The translations under genes and the position numbers were made by a program. Under the pieces are notes generated by a model. That model ran no database searches, was not told where the DNA came from, and saw only the letters and a list, made by a program, of their open reading frames with translations. A stretch of 64,000 nt of DNA, from positions 248,001-312,000 of the forward strand of contig NZ_VOOS01000002.1 of the NCBI RefSeq assembly GCF_007993035.1, written 5' to 3'. This DNA is from Vicingus serpentipes (GTDB lineage Bacteria; Bacteroidota; Bacteroidia; Flavobacteriales_E; Vicingaceae). Shown here one piece after another: positions 35,857-44,501 of the stretch (the first letter of the stretch is position 1; each line of letters begins with the position of its first letter).

Positions 35857-36090
35857 CTATTTGTGCGAACCATCGCAAAATGGTCCATTAGCAGTTGCTT
35901 TACAAGCACATAAATATTTTGTTTCTGACTTTTCAGCTTTTAACATTTGTGGTCTAAACTCTGTTCCTGAATGTTTTCCATCACAAAATGGTTGTTTTGA
36001 AGATAATCCACAAGTGCACCATGCATAATTTTTTCCTTCTTCTAATTCTACAGCTATTGGAGTATCTCCAGCTCTTTTAGGTAAATCCAT
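35857..36090 (-). CDS. double CDGSH iron-sulfur domain protein
   Basis: 77 residues with two CDGSH motifs: WCTCGLSSKQPFCDGKHSG and LCACKATANGPFCDGSHK, each C-x-C-x(8)-C-D-G-[KS]-H giving three Cys plus one His ligands for a 2Fe-2S cluster. Short prokaryotic tandem mitoNEET-like proteins have this form and are redox or electron-transfer modules of unknown target. It is the last gene of the MarR-pirin-nitroreductase-CDGSH set (37-bp gap from the nitroreductase). Confidence 0.92.
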   Translation of the reverse strand: MDLPKRAGDTPIAVELEEGKNYAWCTCGLSSKQPFCDGKHSGTEFRPQMLKAEKSETKYLCACKATANGPFCDGSHK

Positions 36091-36127
36091 TTTTATCGTT
36101 TTAAATTTAATGATGTAATATACTTAA

Positions 36128-36652
36128 TTATTTCATTTTTCCTTTAAAAGCTATTTCAGAAATTGGTTTTCTTGGCTTTACTCCACTCTCACCATCATAA
36201 TAACCTAAAGCTATTGCAGTAACCGGTTCATATCCTTCTGGAATATTTAATTTTTCAATTGCATTTTGAGGAACTATCCCTGCCATTTGATGTAAATGGA
36301 TTCCCATACTTGAAGCTTGAACTGTTAAATTGCCAACAGCTAATCCTAAGTCGTGCTTTCTTACAGTATTCTCATTTCCGTTTTTAGCATAATTTTTACT
36401 TACTACAGTAATAATTAAAGCAGCCACATCTTTAGTCCATCCTTGATTTCCTTCAACTAAACAAGAATGAATTGCATTAAAAGCTTCTTCATCTTGCTTT
36501 AAAGCATAAATAAAACGCCAAGGTTGCTCATTAAATGCCGAAGCAGCCTTTCCTGCCGCCTCAAACAACGCTAACATTTCTTTTTCAGTTAATAACTTAT
36601 CCGTAAATTCATAAGGACTAAATCTTTCATTTATTAAATCTAACACTTCCAT
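36128..36652 (-). CDS. nitroreductase-family protein
   Basis: 174 residues. It begins MEVLDLINERFSPYEFTDKL, with the RxSxR-like FMN-phosphate region replaced by RFSPYEF, then AAGKAASAFNEQPWRFIYAL (FMN contact NEQPWRF) and GIHLHQMAGI and GYYDGES near the C-terminus. Short members of this kind reduce quinones, nitro compounds or related electrophiles with NAD(P)H. It lies 17 bp after the pirin gene. Confidence 0.9.
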   Translation of the reverse strand: MEVLDLINERFSPYEFTDKLLTEKEMLALFEAAGKAASAFNEQPWRFIYALKQDEEAFNAIHSCLVEGNQGWTKDVAALIITVVSKNYAKNGNENTVRKHDLGLAVGNLTVQASSMGIHLHQMAGIVPQNAIEKLNIPEGYEPVTAIALGYYDGESGVKPRKPISEIAFKGKMK

Positions 36653-36669
36653 CTTTTATATTTTTTATT

Positions 36670-37422
36670 TTAAAACCTAACTAATTCTGAATATGATTTG
36701 TGACTCAATTTCTTTGGTGATGATATCATAAAAACTAAAGCCTCTGAATTAACATTCAAATTTATTGAGCTCTCATCTTCAATAATCAAAAAATCATTTT
36801 CTGCTAATAATTCTTTATCAATTTCTATACTTCCTTTAATAAGGTATAAAGAATGTGTTTTATCAACACTCAAAGTTACTCTATGCTCTCCTTTTGAAAT
36901 AGTTAATTCATTAATTTCAACTCCTTCACTATCCATTTGTATTGGACCGCCATTTCCTGTAAAGTTTTTATAAGCTATTCCATTTTTTTCAAAAAAGTTC
37001 ATGTCCGCTGATTTGTAGTCATCATAAGTTGCTGATTTACTCATTGTTTCTTGAACATTTGGGTCGAACCAAATCTGAAACATTCTACTATTCTTTTTAA
37101 TTTTTTCAGCATGAGTAATACCATTCCCAGCTCTTATAATTTGAGCATCTCCTTTACTAAGCGACAACCATCTATCAAACTTATTATCATAATGCTCGAT
37201 TTCACCTTCAATAACAAACGACATTATTTCAAAAAATTTATGCGGATGTTCTCCTATTAAACCTCCATTTGTTGACCAAGCATTTGCCCAATAAAATAAA
37301 TTAGAATATGGTTTCTGTTTTCCTCCATCTTGAGGAAAACCAATTGGCTTATTTTCTAAAATTAAACCGCCAGCAAAAGCTCCTTTTGCTTGATCTTTTT
37401 CTCTTATAATTTTTACTGTCAT
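36670..37422 (-). CDS. pirin-family protein
   Basis: 250 residues, bicupin. The N-terminal half has NAWSTNGGLIGEHPHKFFEI and MSFVIEGEIEHYDN, carrying the metal His residues and the Glu-Gly, then GITHAEKIKKNSRMFQIWFD. In place of the usual pirin HPHRGFETV the match is EHPHKFFEI, as in the YhaK/pirin-like subgroup. Some pirins are quercetin dioxygenases. A 14-bp palindrome related to the marR operator lies 22-35 bp before the start. Confidence 0.88.
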   Translation of the reverse strand: MTVKIIREKDQAKGAFAGGLILENKPIGFPQDGGKQKPYSNLFYWANAWSTNGGLIGEHPHKFFEIMSFVIEGEIEHYDNKFDRWLSLSKGDAQIIRAGNGITHAEKIKKNSRMFQIWFDPNVQETMSKSATYDDYKSADMNFFEKNGIAYKNFTGNGGPIQMDSEGVEINELTISKGEHRVTLSVDKTHSLYLIKGSIEIDKELLAENDFLIIEDESSINLNVNSEALVFMISSPKKLSHKSYSELVRF

Positions 37423-37443
37423 AACTTCAATGTTTTTACACTA

Positions 37444-37457
37444 TATGTATATACATA
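37444..37457. promoter_or_regulatory. candidate MarR operator upstream of the pirin gene
   Basis: Perfect 14-bp palindrome TATGTATATACATA, with the same 12-bp core (ATGTATATACAT) as the palindrome upstream of marR. Lies between the marR stop and the pirin start. Confidence 0.6.
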
Positions 37458-37474
37458 CTTTTAATTAAATTTTT

Positions 37475-37927
37475 TTAACCCCTAATTTTATCTAAAAACA
37501 AATTCAATTGAGCGGCTTCGTCATCAGATAAACTAGATTTAATTTTAGCATCAATAAGATCTGAAATTGACTCCATTTGCTTTAACAAGTCAATACCTTT
37601 GTCAGTAATTGCAATATCCACTTGTCTCCTATCATGTTCGCAAATCTCTCTTTTAACTAAATTTTTAATTTTAAGTTTATCAACCAATCTACTGGCATTA
37701 GAGTTTTTATCTAACATACGCTCAGCTATACAATTTACCGAAATTGCATCCGGATGTTGCCCCTTAAGAATTCTTAACACATTATATTGTTGAGGACTAA
37801 TACCAAATGGCTTAAAAGTTTTAATGGAATTACTGTTTAACCAATTACCTGTAAATATTATATTTAAAGCTAATTTTTGAAATTCATTCTTAAACTTTTT
37901 CTGCTTTATTTCATCTTCTAATTTCAT
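37475..37927 (-). CDS. MarR-family transcriptional regulator
   Basis: 150 residues with a winged helix-turn-helix: ISPQQYNVLRILKGQHPDAI, VNCIAERMLDKNSNASRLVD (recognition helix), KLKIKNLVKREICEHDRRQV (wing with DRR) and a C-terminal dimer helix. It heads a minus-strand set with pirin, nitroreductase and CDGSH genes, a set associated with responses to quinones or other electrophiles in other bacteria. Operator-like palindromes occur before itself and before the pirin gene, consistent with self-repression. The inducing ligand is unknown. Confidence 0.92.
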   Translation of the reverse strand: MKLEDEIKQKKFKNEFQKLALNIIFTGNWLNSNSIKTFKPFGISPQQYNVLRILKGQHPDAISVNCIAERMLDKNSNASRLVDKLKIKNLVKREICEHDRRQVDIAITDKGIDLLKQMESISDLIDAKIKSSLSDDEAAQLNLFLDKIRG

Positions 37928-37941
37928 ACTACAAATATATA

Positions 37942-37949
37942 CAAAAGTA
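37942..37949 (-). promoter_or_regulatory. -7 element for marR
   Basis: On the minus strand TACTTTTG matches TAnnTTTG, immediately downstream of the operator palindrome. A second match TATATTTG lies at 37932-37939, nearer the start codon. Confidence 0.5.
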
Positions 37950-37971
37950 TTAAATGTATATACATTTAATA
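37948..37971. promoter_or_regulatory. perfect 24-bp palindrome, candidate MarR operator
   Basis: Half-site TATTAAATGTAT followed by its exact reverse complement. It touches the -7 element and occupies the spacer of the marR promoter, where a bound repressor would block polymerase. Core shared with the site at 37444-37457. Confidence 0.65.
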
Positions 37972-38010
37972 TGTAAAAAATTAGGGAGAATATATTTTCT
38001 CCCTAAAATA

Positions 38011-38964
38011 TTAAACTAATTGAGCTATTGCTTTATTAATATTACCCTCTACTCTTTGAATTACGTCTGAAACATCAGATTTTATAAATTTTTCTCCTGT
38101 AATGTGCTCATACAATTCGATGTATCTTTCGGAAATTTGATTAATTAAATCATCTGTCATTTCAGGAATTTGTTGCCCCTCCTTTCCTTGGAAACCATTT
38201 TCAATTAACCATTCACGTAAAAATTCTTTAGATAGTTGTTTCTGCTTCTCTCCTTTTTCTTGTCTTTCGACATAACCATCATTATAAAAATAACGAGATG
38301 AATCTGGTGTATGAATTTCATCTATTAAATAAATTTCATCTCCTACTTTACCAAACTCATATTTAGTATCTACTAATATTAATCCTTTATCAGCTGCTAT
38401 CTCAGTTCCTCTCTGAAATATTTTACGAGTGTAGTCTTCTAACTTAAGATAATCAACTTCCGAAACTATTCCTTGTGCTAAAATTTCTTCTCTGCTAATA
38501 TCTTCATCATGACCAAAGCTCGCTTTAGTAGTTGGTGTAATTATTGGTTCTGGAAACTTGTCATTTTCTTTCATTCCATCAGGCATAACAACACCACACA
38601 AAATTCTTTTCCCTTCTTTATATTCTCTCCATGCATGGCCAGACAAATATCCTCTTATGACCATTTCAACTTTAAAAGATTCGCACATTTTACCAACAGT
38701 AACACTTGGATCAGGAACTGCAGTTACCCAGTTAGGTAAAATATCTTCTGTAGCCTTTAAAAACTTTGCTGCAATTTGGTTTAAAACTTGCCCTTTAAAA
38801 GGTATCGCTTTTGGCAAAACAACATCAAATGCTGAAATACGATCTGACACAATCATTACCAACAGATTATTATCTATTGTATATACATCTCTAACTTTTC
38901 CTTTATAATAAGCAGTTTGCCCTGGAAAATTGAAATTCGTTTCTCTAATAACGTTGGTTTGCAT
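38011..38964 (-). CDS. purC: phosphoribosylaminoimidazole-succinocarboxamide synthase
   Basis: 317 residues, long form (yeast ADE1-like) found in Bacteroidota. ATP/substrate blocks: [77 protein letters not shown] (metal site) and TPDSSRYF. Catalyses step 7 of purine synthesis. It is monocistronic, 46 bp downstream (in sense of transcription) of nothing co-oriented nearby; a -7 element lies about 20 bp ahead of the ATG. Confidence 0.97.
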   Translation of the reverse strand: MQTNVIRETNFNFPGQTAYYKGKVRDVYTIDNNLLVMIVSDRISAFDVVLPKAIPFKGQVLNQIAAKFLKATEDILPNWVTAVPDPSVTVGKMCESFKVEMVIRGYLSGHAWREYKEGKRILCGVVMPDGMKENDKFPEPIITPTTKASFGHDEDISREEILAQGIVSEVDYLKLEDYTRKIFQRGTEIAADKGLILVDTKYEFGKVGDEIYLIDEIHTPDSSRYFYNDGYVERQEKGEKQKQLSKEFLREWLIENGFQGKEGQQIPEMTDDLINQISERYIELYEHITGEKFIKSDVSDVIQRVEGNINKAIAQLV

Positions 38965-38984
38965 GTTTATTTTTTTGAGTTATG

Positions 38985-38992
38985 CAAAAGTA
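38985..38992 (-). promoter_or_regulatory. -7 element for purC
   Basis: Minus-strand TACTTTTG fits TAnnTTTG, about 20 bp ahead of the purC ATG. Confidence 0.45.
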
Positions 38993-39081
38993 GTTAAGGA
39001 GATTCTTTTTAACGATAAACTGAGAAAATTTTAATTAACGAGTAATTAACAAAACAATGTATCTTTTTAAGGATAGAAAAA

Positions 39082-39558
39082 TTAATAACTACTAGATAAT
39101 TTGCCTCTATATGACAATAAGAGATTATTGTTTTCAATATCGGTATATGCTACTGTATAGTATAGGCTATCATTAGCATATTTACCATCATAAACTCCAC
39201 TAATAAAAATACCTGTTCCTGCAACAGATAAATTATTGAAAAATTTATTAGGAATATTAACCTCAATAATATTTGTTGTCTCACCTTTTAAAGATGCTCC
39301 ATTTATAATAGCTACTAAACTATAATCTGGATTAGTTCCAATAAGTTTTGAAACAATATTAGTTAATTGATAATTTGACAATGATGTACCTGCAGCATCA
39401 TACTTATTTACATACATTTCTCCAGTAAATATAAAATTTGTATCATCAGTAACTCCAGAAGAAACAGTAGGTAAAACAGGATCTGGCAAGGACTCATCGG
39501 TCTTTGAACAACCTAAAAATATGGTTAGTATAAAAAGTATATATAAATTGTTTTTCAT
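39082..39558 (-). CDS. lipoprotein of unknown function
   Basis: 158 residues. The signal sequence MKNNLYILFILTIFLGCSKT has a lipobox ending in Cys17, then an acidic/Pro linker DESLPDPVLP. The mature part has regular alternating strands (NFIFTGEMYVNKYDAAGTSL, GTGIFISGVYDGKYANDSLY) and looks all-beta. I do not recognise a family. It is separated from the acyltransferase by 38 bp on the same strand, so it could be its downstream partner. Confidence 0.7.
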   Translation of the reverse strand: MKNNLYILFILTIFLGCSKTDESLPDPVLPTVSSGVTDDTNFIFTGEMYVNKYDAAGTSLSNYQLTNIVSKLIGTNPDYSLVAIINGASLKGETTNIIEVNIPNKFFNNLSVAGTGIFISGVYDGKYANDSLYYTVAYTDIENNNLLLSYRGKLSSSY

Positions 39559-39596
39559 AAATTCTAAATACTGAATTCAATTATAAAAATAACGAA

Positions 39597-40382
39597 TTAA
39601 ATACCATTCTCAATCTTTCTCCAATTATTTAAATTTAGAGAAATAAAATCAATTACCTTTTGATGCTCTTCATTACCAGGGCTATTTATAGAAATTGGTT
39701 CACCAAACTTAATATGTATCGGAAGTTTTCTATTTAAACCACCCACATCTTTTATGATTTTACCATTTTTCCAGAAATCAGTTTTTATTGCTACAGGAAC
39801 AATAGAAACTTTAGCTAGCTTAGCTAGTTTAATACCCATTTTATTAAAATGGATTGGATTAAAATCTATTTCACGATGACTTTGCGGGAATATTACAATA
39901 GATATGTTTTTTTTCAAATTCTCAACCCCATCTTTCATCACTTTTTTAAAGTCTATTGCTGGATTTTTACGATCAACTGCAATAGGTTTTCTTGCACACA
40001 TAACAGGCCCAAAGATTGGATGTGTCATTAAGCTTTGCTTAACAACAAAAGTAACCTCTCGTTTAGAAGCAATTAAACCTGGTAAAATCATTGTTTCCAA
40101 TGTACTCATATGGTTGCCAACAAAAATTACTGGTTCTTTTGATTTTAAAATATTTTCAAGACCTTCGATATGAAATTTACCCCCACAATCCTCAACTAAC
40201 TTTAACATCTCCATTGACTTTGATGCCCATGCTTTTGTATCTAACTGATTAGCTAAAGCTAACTTCCTATTTTGAAAAAGTTTAGCAACAAACCGAGCAC
40301 AAAAATACACTGAAGAACCTAGTGATAATTTATCTAAAAATGCTTGTTGATGATTTTCAGGTGTATGATATGATTCGTTCAA
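39597..40382 (-). CDS. PlsC-like lysophospholipid acyltransferase
   Basis: 261 residues. The acyl-acceptor motif is VGNHMSTLETMILPG: H-x4-E instead of the usual H-x4-D of LPLAT enzymes. Later blocks are KREVTFVVKQSLMTHPIFGP and SIVIFPQSHREIDFNPIHFN (usual FPEGTRS replaced by FPQSHRE), then VPVAIKTD. The start is TTG at 40382. Substrate unknown; 1-acyl-glycerol-phosphate acyltransferase or a lipid remodelling enzyme is likely. Whether the Glu variant keeps activity is not known to me, although it may be a subfamily trait. Confidence 0.8.
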   Translation of the reverse strand: MNESYHTPENHQQAFLDKLSLGSSVYFCARFVAKLFQNRKLALANQLDTKAWASKSMEMLKLVEDCGGKFHIEGLENILKSKEPVIFVGNHMSTLETMILPGLIASKREVTFVVKQSLMTHPIFGPVMCARKPIAVDRKNPAIDFKKVMKDGVENLKKNISIVIFPQSHREIDFNPIHFNKMGIKLAKLAKVSIVPVAIKTDFWKNGKIIKDVGGLNRKLPIHIKFGEPISINSPGNEEHQKVIDFISLNLNNWRKIENGI

Positions 40383-40446
40383 TACTTTTTTTTTACAAAA
40401 TTAATAATCGAAAATTAATTTAGATATGATATTAATTAGTTTTCAA

Positions 40447-41235
40447 TTACCAACTCCCTCCTGCACCACCTCCACCAAAAGAGCCTCCACCAAAGCCACC
40501 AAAACTGCTACCTCCTCCAAACGAACCTCCGCCAGATGTAAAGTTATTATATGAACCTCCATGACTTCGACTTGCAGCATTCAATAATGACCATGCAGCC
40601 CAAAACCCTAAGCCATTTGTTGCTGCATAACTTCTAGCTTGTTTTGCCCTAGAATAAAAAATTAGTCCCATTATTAATAAAATAATAAGAAAAGGTATAA
40701 AGGTTTTAATGTTGGCTTTTTTAGCATAATCGTCGGCAGAATACTCACCTGCAGAAATTTCCATCACTGTAAATACTGCATTTGAAATGCCACTGAAATA
40801 ATTCTTCTCTTTAAAATAAGGAATCATTTCATTCTCAACAATTCGTTTAGCAATAGCATCTGGCAACACTCCCTCCAAACCATAACCTGGAGCAATAAAA
40901 GCTTCACCTTTACCATCAATTTCTTTAGGCTTTATCATGATTACAACACCATTATTTTTGCCTTTTTGTCCTACACCCCATTTCTCTCCTAACGAATAAG
41001 TAAACTCAGCTTTATCAAATCCGCATAAATCAGTAACTGTTACCAACAAAACCTGAGTAGAAACCGTATCATTAAAAGCGATTAAGGCTTGCCTAAGACC
41101 TTGTTCTTCAGCTTCTGTTAAAACACCTGCGTAATCTTGAACCAAATCCTGAACAGGTTTTTGGTCGAGTAAACAATTTTGAGCATAAGCTCCAAAAGAA
41201 TAAAGAACAAGTAATATTGAAATTATTTTTTTCAT
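40447..41235 (-). CDS. secreted/membrane TPM-domain protein with Gly-rich tail
   Basis: 262 residues from ATG 41235; the longer frame from 41289 is rejected because the signal MKKIISILLVLYSFGAYAQ starts only at 41235 and the upstream gene ends at 41243. TPM (TLP18.3/Psb32/MOLO-1) domain: QDLVQDYAGVLTEAEEQGL, TVSTQVLLVTVTDLCG, EKWGVGQKGKNNGVVIMIKP and GYGLEGVLPDAIAKRIVENE. One membrane helix (FIPFLIILLIMGLIFYS) precedes a glycine/serine-rich C-terminus. It is last in htpG-lemA-TPM-TPM. Its job in the envelope is unknown. Confidence 0.88.
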   Translation of the reverse strand: MKKIISILLVLYSFGAYAQNCLLDQKPVQDLVQDYAGVLTEAEEQGLRQALIAFNDTVSTQVLLVTVTDLCGFDKAEFTYSLGEKWGVGQKGKNNGVVIMIKPKEIDGKGEAFIAPGYGLEGVLPDAIAKRIVENEMIPYFKEKNYFSGISNAVFTVMEISAGEYSADDYAKKANIKTFIPFLIILLIMGLIFYSRAKQARSYAATNGLGFWAAWSLLNAASRSHGGSYNNFTSGGGSFGGGSSFGGFGGGSFGGGGAGGSW

Positions 41236-41242
41236 AATCGAT

Positions 41243-41677
41243 TTATTTTCCAAATGAAATTTCGTCAGACAATTCATTTGTATCGTCACTTTGATAAGGA
41301 TAATGCTCCTTTAATTGTTCTCCTGCTTTAATTATGCCTTCACTCAAACCTTTAGCATAATCACCATTTTTAAAATGATTAATCATAACATCTTTGGTTT
41401 CGTCCCAAAAGCCTTTAGGCACTTTCATATTAATTCCAGCATCACCAAGAATAGCCAATTTTCTATCTTCTACAGCAAGATAAATTAACACTCCATTTCG
41501 CAATTCGGTTTTTTGCATTTCCAACTCATCAAACATAAAAGCTGCATGGTCTAAAACATCTTCTTTACACTTTTTTTCTATGTGAACTCTAATTTCACCA
41601 GAAGTGTTTTTTTCAGCTTGCTTTATCGCATCAACAATTTGTTTTTTTTGTTCTTCTGTAAATATTTTTGAAGGCAT
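41243..41677 (-). CDS. TPM-domain protein (cytoplasmic-type)
   Basis: 144 residues: FTEEQKKQIVDAIKQAEKNT, SGEIRVHIEKKCKEDVLDHA, RNGVLIYLAVEDRKLAILGD and AGINMKVPKGFWDETKDVMI are TPM-domain blocks. No signal peptide or membrane helix is visible, unlike the downstream partner. Two TPM genes following lemA is a common arrangement in bacteria, so they probably work together. 7 bp separates it from the next gene. Confidence 0.87.
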   Translation of the reverse strand: MPSKIFTEEQKKQIVDAIKQAEKNTSGEIRVHIEKKCKEDVLDHAAFMFDELEMQKTELRNGVLIYLAVEDRKLAILGDAGINMKVPKGFWDETKDVMINHFKNGDYAKGLSEGIIKAGEQLKEHYPYQSDDTNELSDEISFGK

Positions 41678-41710
41678 AATTTAATTATTAAATAATTATG
41701 TAATAAAAAT

Positions 41711-41742
41711 TAAAACGCCACTACAAAAGTAATGGCGTTTTT
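41711..41742 (-). terminator. hairpin after lemA (terminator or attenuator)
   Basis: Stem AAAACGCCACTAC / GTAATGGCGTTTT (one mismatch) with an AAAA loop; on the minus strand T-rich sequence follows. It sits inside the htpG-lemA-TPM-TPM run, so it may reduce expression of the two TPM genes. Confidence 0.65.
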
Positions 41743-41747
41743 TGGTT

Positions 41748-42338
41748 TTAAAATTGAACTTCTGGTGCTTTTTCAGCTCCAGCTTGAGCTTCAAAATAAT
41801 CTCTTTTCTCAAAGCCAAACATGCCTGCCCATATATTTTTAGGAAACTTACGGATAAATGTATTATATTCTTTAGCAGTATCATTAAACTTTTTACGTTC
41901 AACAGAAATCCTGTTCTCCGTACCTTCTAATTGAGCTTGTAACTCTAAAAAGTTTTGATTTGCTTTTAAATCTGGATAACGTTCTACAACAACCATTAAT
42001 TTACTTAATGCAGAACTTAATCCGTCTTGCGCTGCAGCAAATTGCTTAATTGATTCTGCATTTAATTTACTTGGATCAATAGTAGTTTGTGTAGCTTTTG
42101 AACGAGCCTCGATAACACCTTCTAATGTTTCCTTTTCATGAGAAGCATAACCTTTTACAGTATTTACCAAATTTGGAATAAGATCAGCTCTTCGTTGATA
42201 AACATTTTCGACTTGTGACCACTGTCCAGAAACAGACTCATCCATTGTAACCATATTATTATACGACCCAACTATTGAAGAAATAGCAATCATTATGATT
42301 AAAGCTACAACTCCAAGTATTATCAATGATTTTTTCAT
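41748..42338 (-). CDS. lemA: LemA-family protein
   Basis: 196 residues with one N-terminal helix (LIILGVVALIIMIAISSIVG) and the LemA core: ENVYQRRADLIPNLVNTVKG, IEARSKATQT, LSKLMVVVERYPDLKANQNF, GTENRISVERKKFNDTAKEY. It is a membrane-anchored helical bundle facing the periplasm. It lies 11 bp after htpG and precedes the TPM genes, the usual LemA-TPM pairing. Function poorly known. Confidence 0.94.
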   Translation of the reverse strand: MKKSLIILGVVALIIMIAISSIVGSYNNMVTMDESVSGQWSQVENVYQRRADLIPNLVNTVKGYASHEKETLEGVIEARSKATQTTIDPSKLNAESIKQFAAAQDGLSSALSKLMVVVERYPDLKANQNFLELQAQLEGTENRISVERKKFNDTAKEYNTFIRKFPKNIWAGMFGFEKRDYFEAQAGAEKAPEVQF

Positions 42339-42349
42339 TTAATTTTAGT

Positions 42350-44242
42350 TTAAATTAATTCGATACTTCTTTTTATAAAATTAGTTAATTCTTCGCCTTT
42401 TAGCATATTTTGAGATAATAAAGCTAAATCAGCAGTTTGTTTCGCTATCTGTTTTTGTAAATCAGCATCTTTTTCAGCCAACATTTTACTTATAACTGGG
42501 TGATTAACATTTACTACTAAATTATATGAATCTGGCATTGCTCCACCAAACATATTCATGCCACCACCAACAGCACTCATATCTTTCATCCTTCTCATAA
42601 ACTCTGGCTGAACAATTGTCATTGGTTGATCAGTTTCATTCATGCTCTCAAATTGAACATTGAATTTACTTTTTTCAACAACGTCTTCAATTACTGGTTT
42701 AAGTTTTTCTTTCTCTTCATCTGATAATTTACTTGGAATTTCCTCATTCTTATCAATTAACTTATCTATTGTATCAGCATCTATCCTAACAAAAGTTGAA
42801 TTTTCTAGAGTTTGCTCCAACTTACCAACCAAATGAGCAGTTAATGGAGAATCTAAAACTATTACTTCATACCCTTTATTTGTTGCTGATTCTATGTATG
42901 AATGTTGACCATCAACATCATTTGCATAAAGAACAACTAATTTATCATCCTTGTCAGTTTGTGCAGGTTTAATTGTTTCTTTTAATTCATCTAAGGTATA
43001 ATATTTCCCTGTAGTTGTTTTGTACAAAGCAAATTTCTGAGCTCTTTCAAAAAACTTATCATCCGACAACATTCCATATTCTATAAACACCTTAATATCA
43101 TCCCATTTACTCTCAAAATCAGCTCTATCTTTCTTAAATAATTCTTCTAATTTATCCGATACTTTTTTAGAAATATGACTTGCGATTTTCTTAACCGCAC
43201 CATCACTTTGTAAGTAAGAACGAGAAACGTTTAATGGTATATCTGGAGAATCTATTACTCCATGTAAAAGTGTTAGGAAATCAGGTACTATCCCTTCTAC
43301 TGAATCAGTAATAAAAACTTGACGTGAGTACAATTGAATTTTATCTTTTTGTACTTCCATATTTGGTTTAATCTTAGGGAAATACAATATCCCGGTAAGG
43401 TTAAACGGGTAATCAACATTTAAATGAATATGAAACAATGGATCTTCAAAATTCATTGGATACAATTCACGATAAAAACTTTTATAATCTTCATCGTCAA
43501 GACTAGAAGGTGCTTTAGTCCATGCAGGGGAAGGGTTATTTACAACATTATCAACTTTAACTTCTTCCTTTTCTACATTTCCATCTTTATCTTTCTTGCC
43601 TTCTTTATTGTCAACCCATTCTGATTTTTGACCAAACTTAATTGCCACAGGCATAAACTTACAATACTTTGTAAGCAAGTTATTAATTCTTGCTTCCTCT
43701 AAAAATTCAGTTGAATCTTCAGCAATATGTAAAATTATGTCAGTTCCTCTTGTTTCTTTATTACCCGCTTTTAAAGAATACTCAGGACTCCCATCACATT
43801 CCCAATGAGAAGCCTCTTCATCCTTGTAGTTTTTAGAGATAATTTCAACCCTTTCGGCTACCATAAAAGATGAATAAAACCCTAAACCAAATTTCCCGAT
43901 AATGTTACTCGATTCAGCTTGATCTTTAAATTTATTTACAAACTCCTCAGCACCTGAAAAAGCAATTTGATTAATGTACTTTTTCACTTCTTCTTGACTC
44001 ATCCCTATACCTTTATCACTAACGGTAATAGTTTTTGCTTTTTTATCTAAAATTATTTCAATTGTATCATCTCCTATTTCACCTTTGAAATCACCCATAG
44101 ACGCTAAAGCATGAAGCTTTTTAGTTGCATCTGTTGCGTTAGCGATTAATTCTCTCAAAAATATTTCGTGATCTGAGTATAAAAACTTTTTAATGATAGG
44201 AAAGATATTTTCCGTGTTTACTTTAATTTTTCCTTTTGCCAT
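42350..44242 (-). CDS. htpG: HSP90 chaperone HtpG
   Basis: 630 residues. The ATPase domain shows SDHEIFLRELIANATDATKK, ITVSDKGIGMSQEEVKKYIN, IGKFGLGFYSSFMVAERVEI and TRGTDIILHI. The middle domain (LFHIHLNVDYPFNLTGILYF, LYSRQVFITD) and the C-terminal dimerisation part are complete. A cytoplasmic ATP-dependent chaperone for protein folding under stress. It heads a minus-strand run continuing with lemA. The ~260-bp upstream region holds no gene; no CIRCE-type repeat was noticed. Confidence 0.97.
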   Translation of the reverse strand: MAKGKIKVNTENIFPIIKKFLYSDHEIFLRELIANATDATKKLHALASMGDFKGEIGDDTIEIILDKKAKTITVSDKGIGMSQEEVKKYINQIAFSGAEEFVNKFKDQAESSNIIGKFGLGFYSSFMVAERVEIISKNYKDEEASHWECDGSPEYSLKAGNKETRGTDIILHIAEDSTEFLEEARINNLLTKYCKFMPVAIKFGQKSEWVDNKEGKKDKDGNVEKEEVKVDNVVNNPSPAWTKAPSSLDDEDYKSFYRELYPMNFEDPLFHIHLNVDYPFNLTGILYFPKIKPNMEVQKDKIQLYSRQVFITDSVEGIVPDFLTLLHGVIDSPDIPLNVSRSYLQSDGAVKKIASHISKKVSDKLEELFKKDRADFESKWDDIKVFIEYGMLSDDKFFERAQKFALYKTTTGKYYTLDELKETIKPAQTDKDDKLVVLYANDVDGQHSYIESATNKGYEVIVLDSPLTAHLVGKLEQTLENSTFVRIDADTIDKLIDKNEEIPSKLSDEEKEKLKPVIEDVVEKSKFNVQFESMNETDQPMTIVQPEFMRRMKDMSAVGGGMNMFGGAMPDSYNLVVNVNHPVISKMLAEKDADLQKQIAKQTADLALLSQNMLKGEELTNFIKRSIELI

Positions 44243-44501
44243 TTTTAATTGATTTTATATTTTTTACTACTATTTTTTCAACTAAATCTATTAGTCAAAG
44301 TATATGCCATTAAAAAATATATGTCATTTTGACTTAAGACAATCATTAATTCACATTAAATACTGACAAAAACAACTATTCTATTGTTAAATTTAAATTG
44401 AAAAAAAAACATCGTATTGATTTTATAACTTTTTTCAATAATCTAGAAAAATTCACCTAAAATAATATTATCTTAGAGCTGTTCATCTTAAAACCAAACC
44501 A

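Noticed and set aside
38878-38888. TGTATATACAT inside purC, nearly the same as the MarR palindrome core
   Set aside because: It encodes conserved residues (VYTID) of purC and lies well inside the gene, so it is explained by coding.
41236-41289. Extended N-terminus of the TPM protein (to 41289)
   Set aside because: It overlaps the upstream TPM gene end, and the signal sequence begins at ATG 41235.
44243-44501. Possible RNA gene or CIRCE operator between htpG and the 44502 gene
   Set aside because: No inverted repeat or tRNA-like fold was found; the region is AT-rich with no supported feature.
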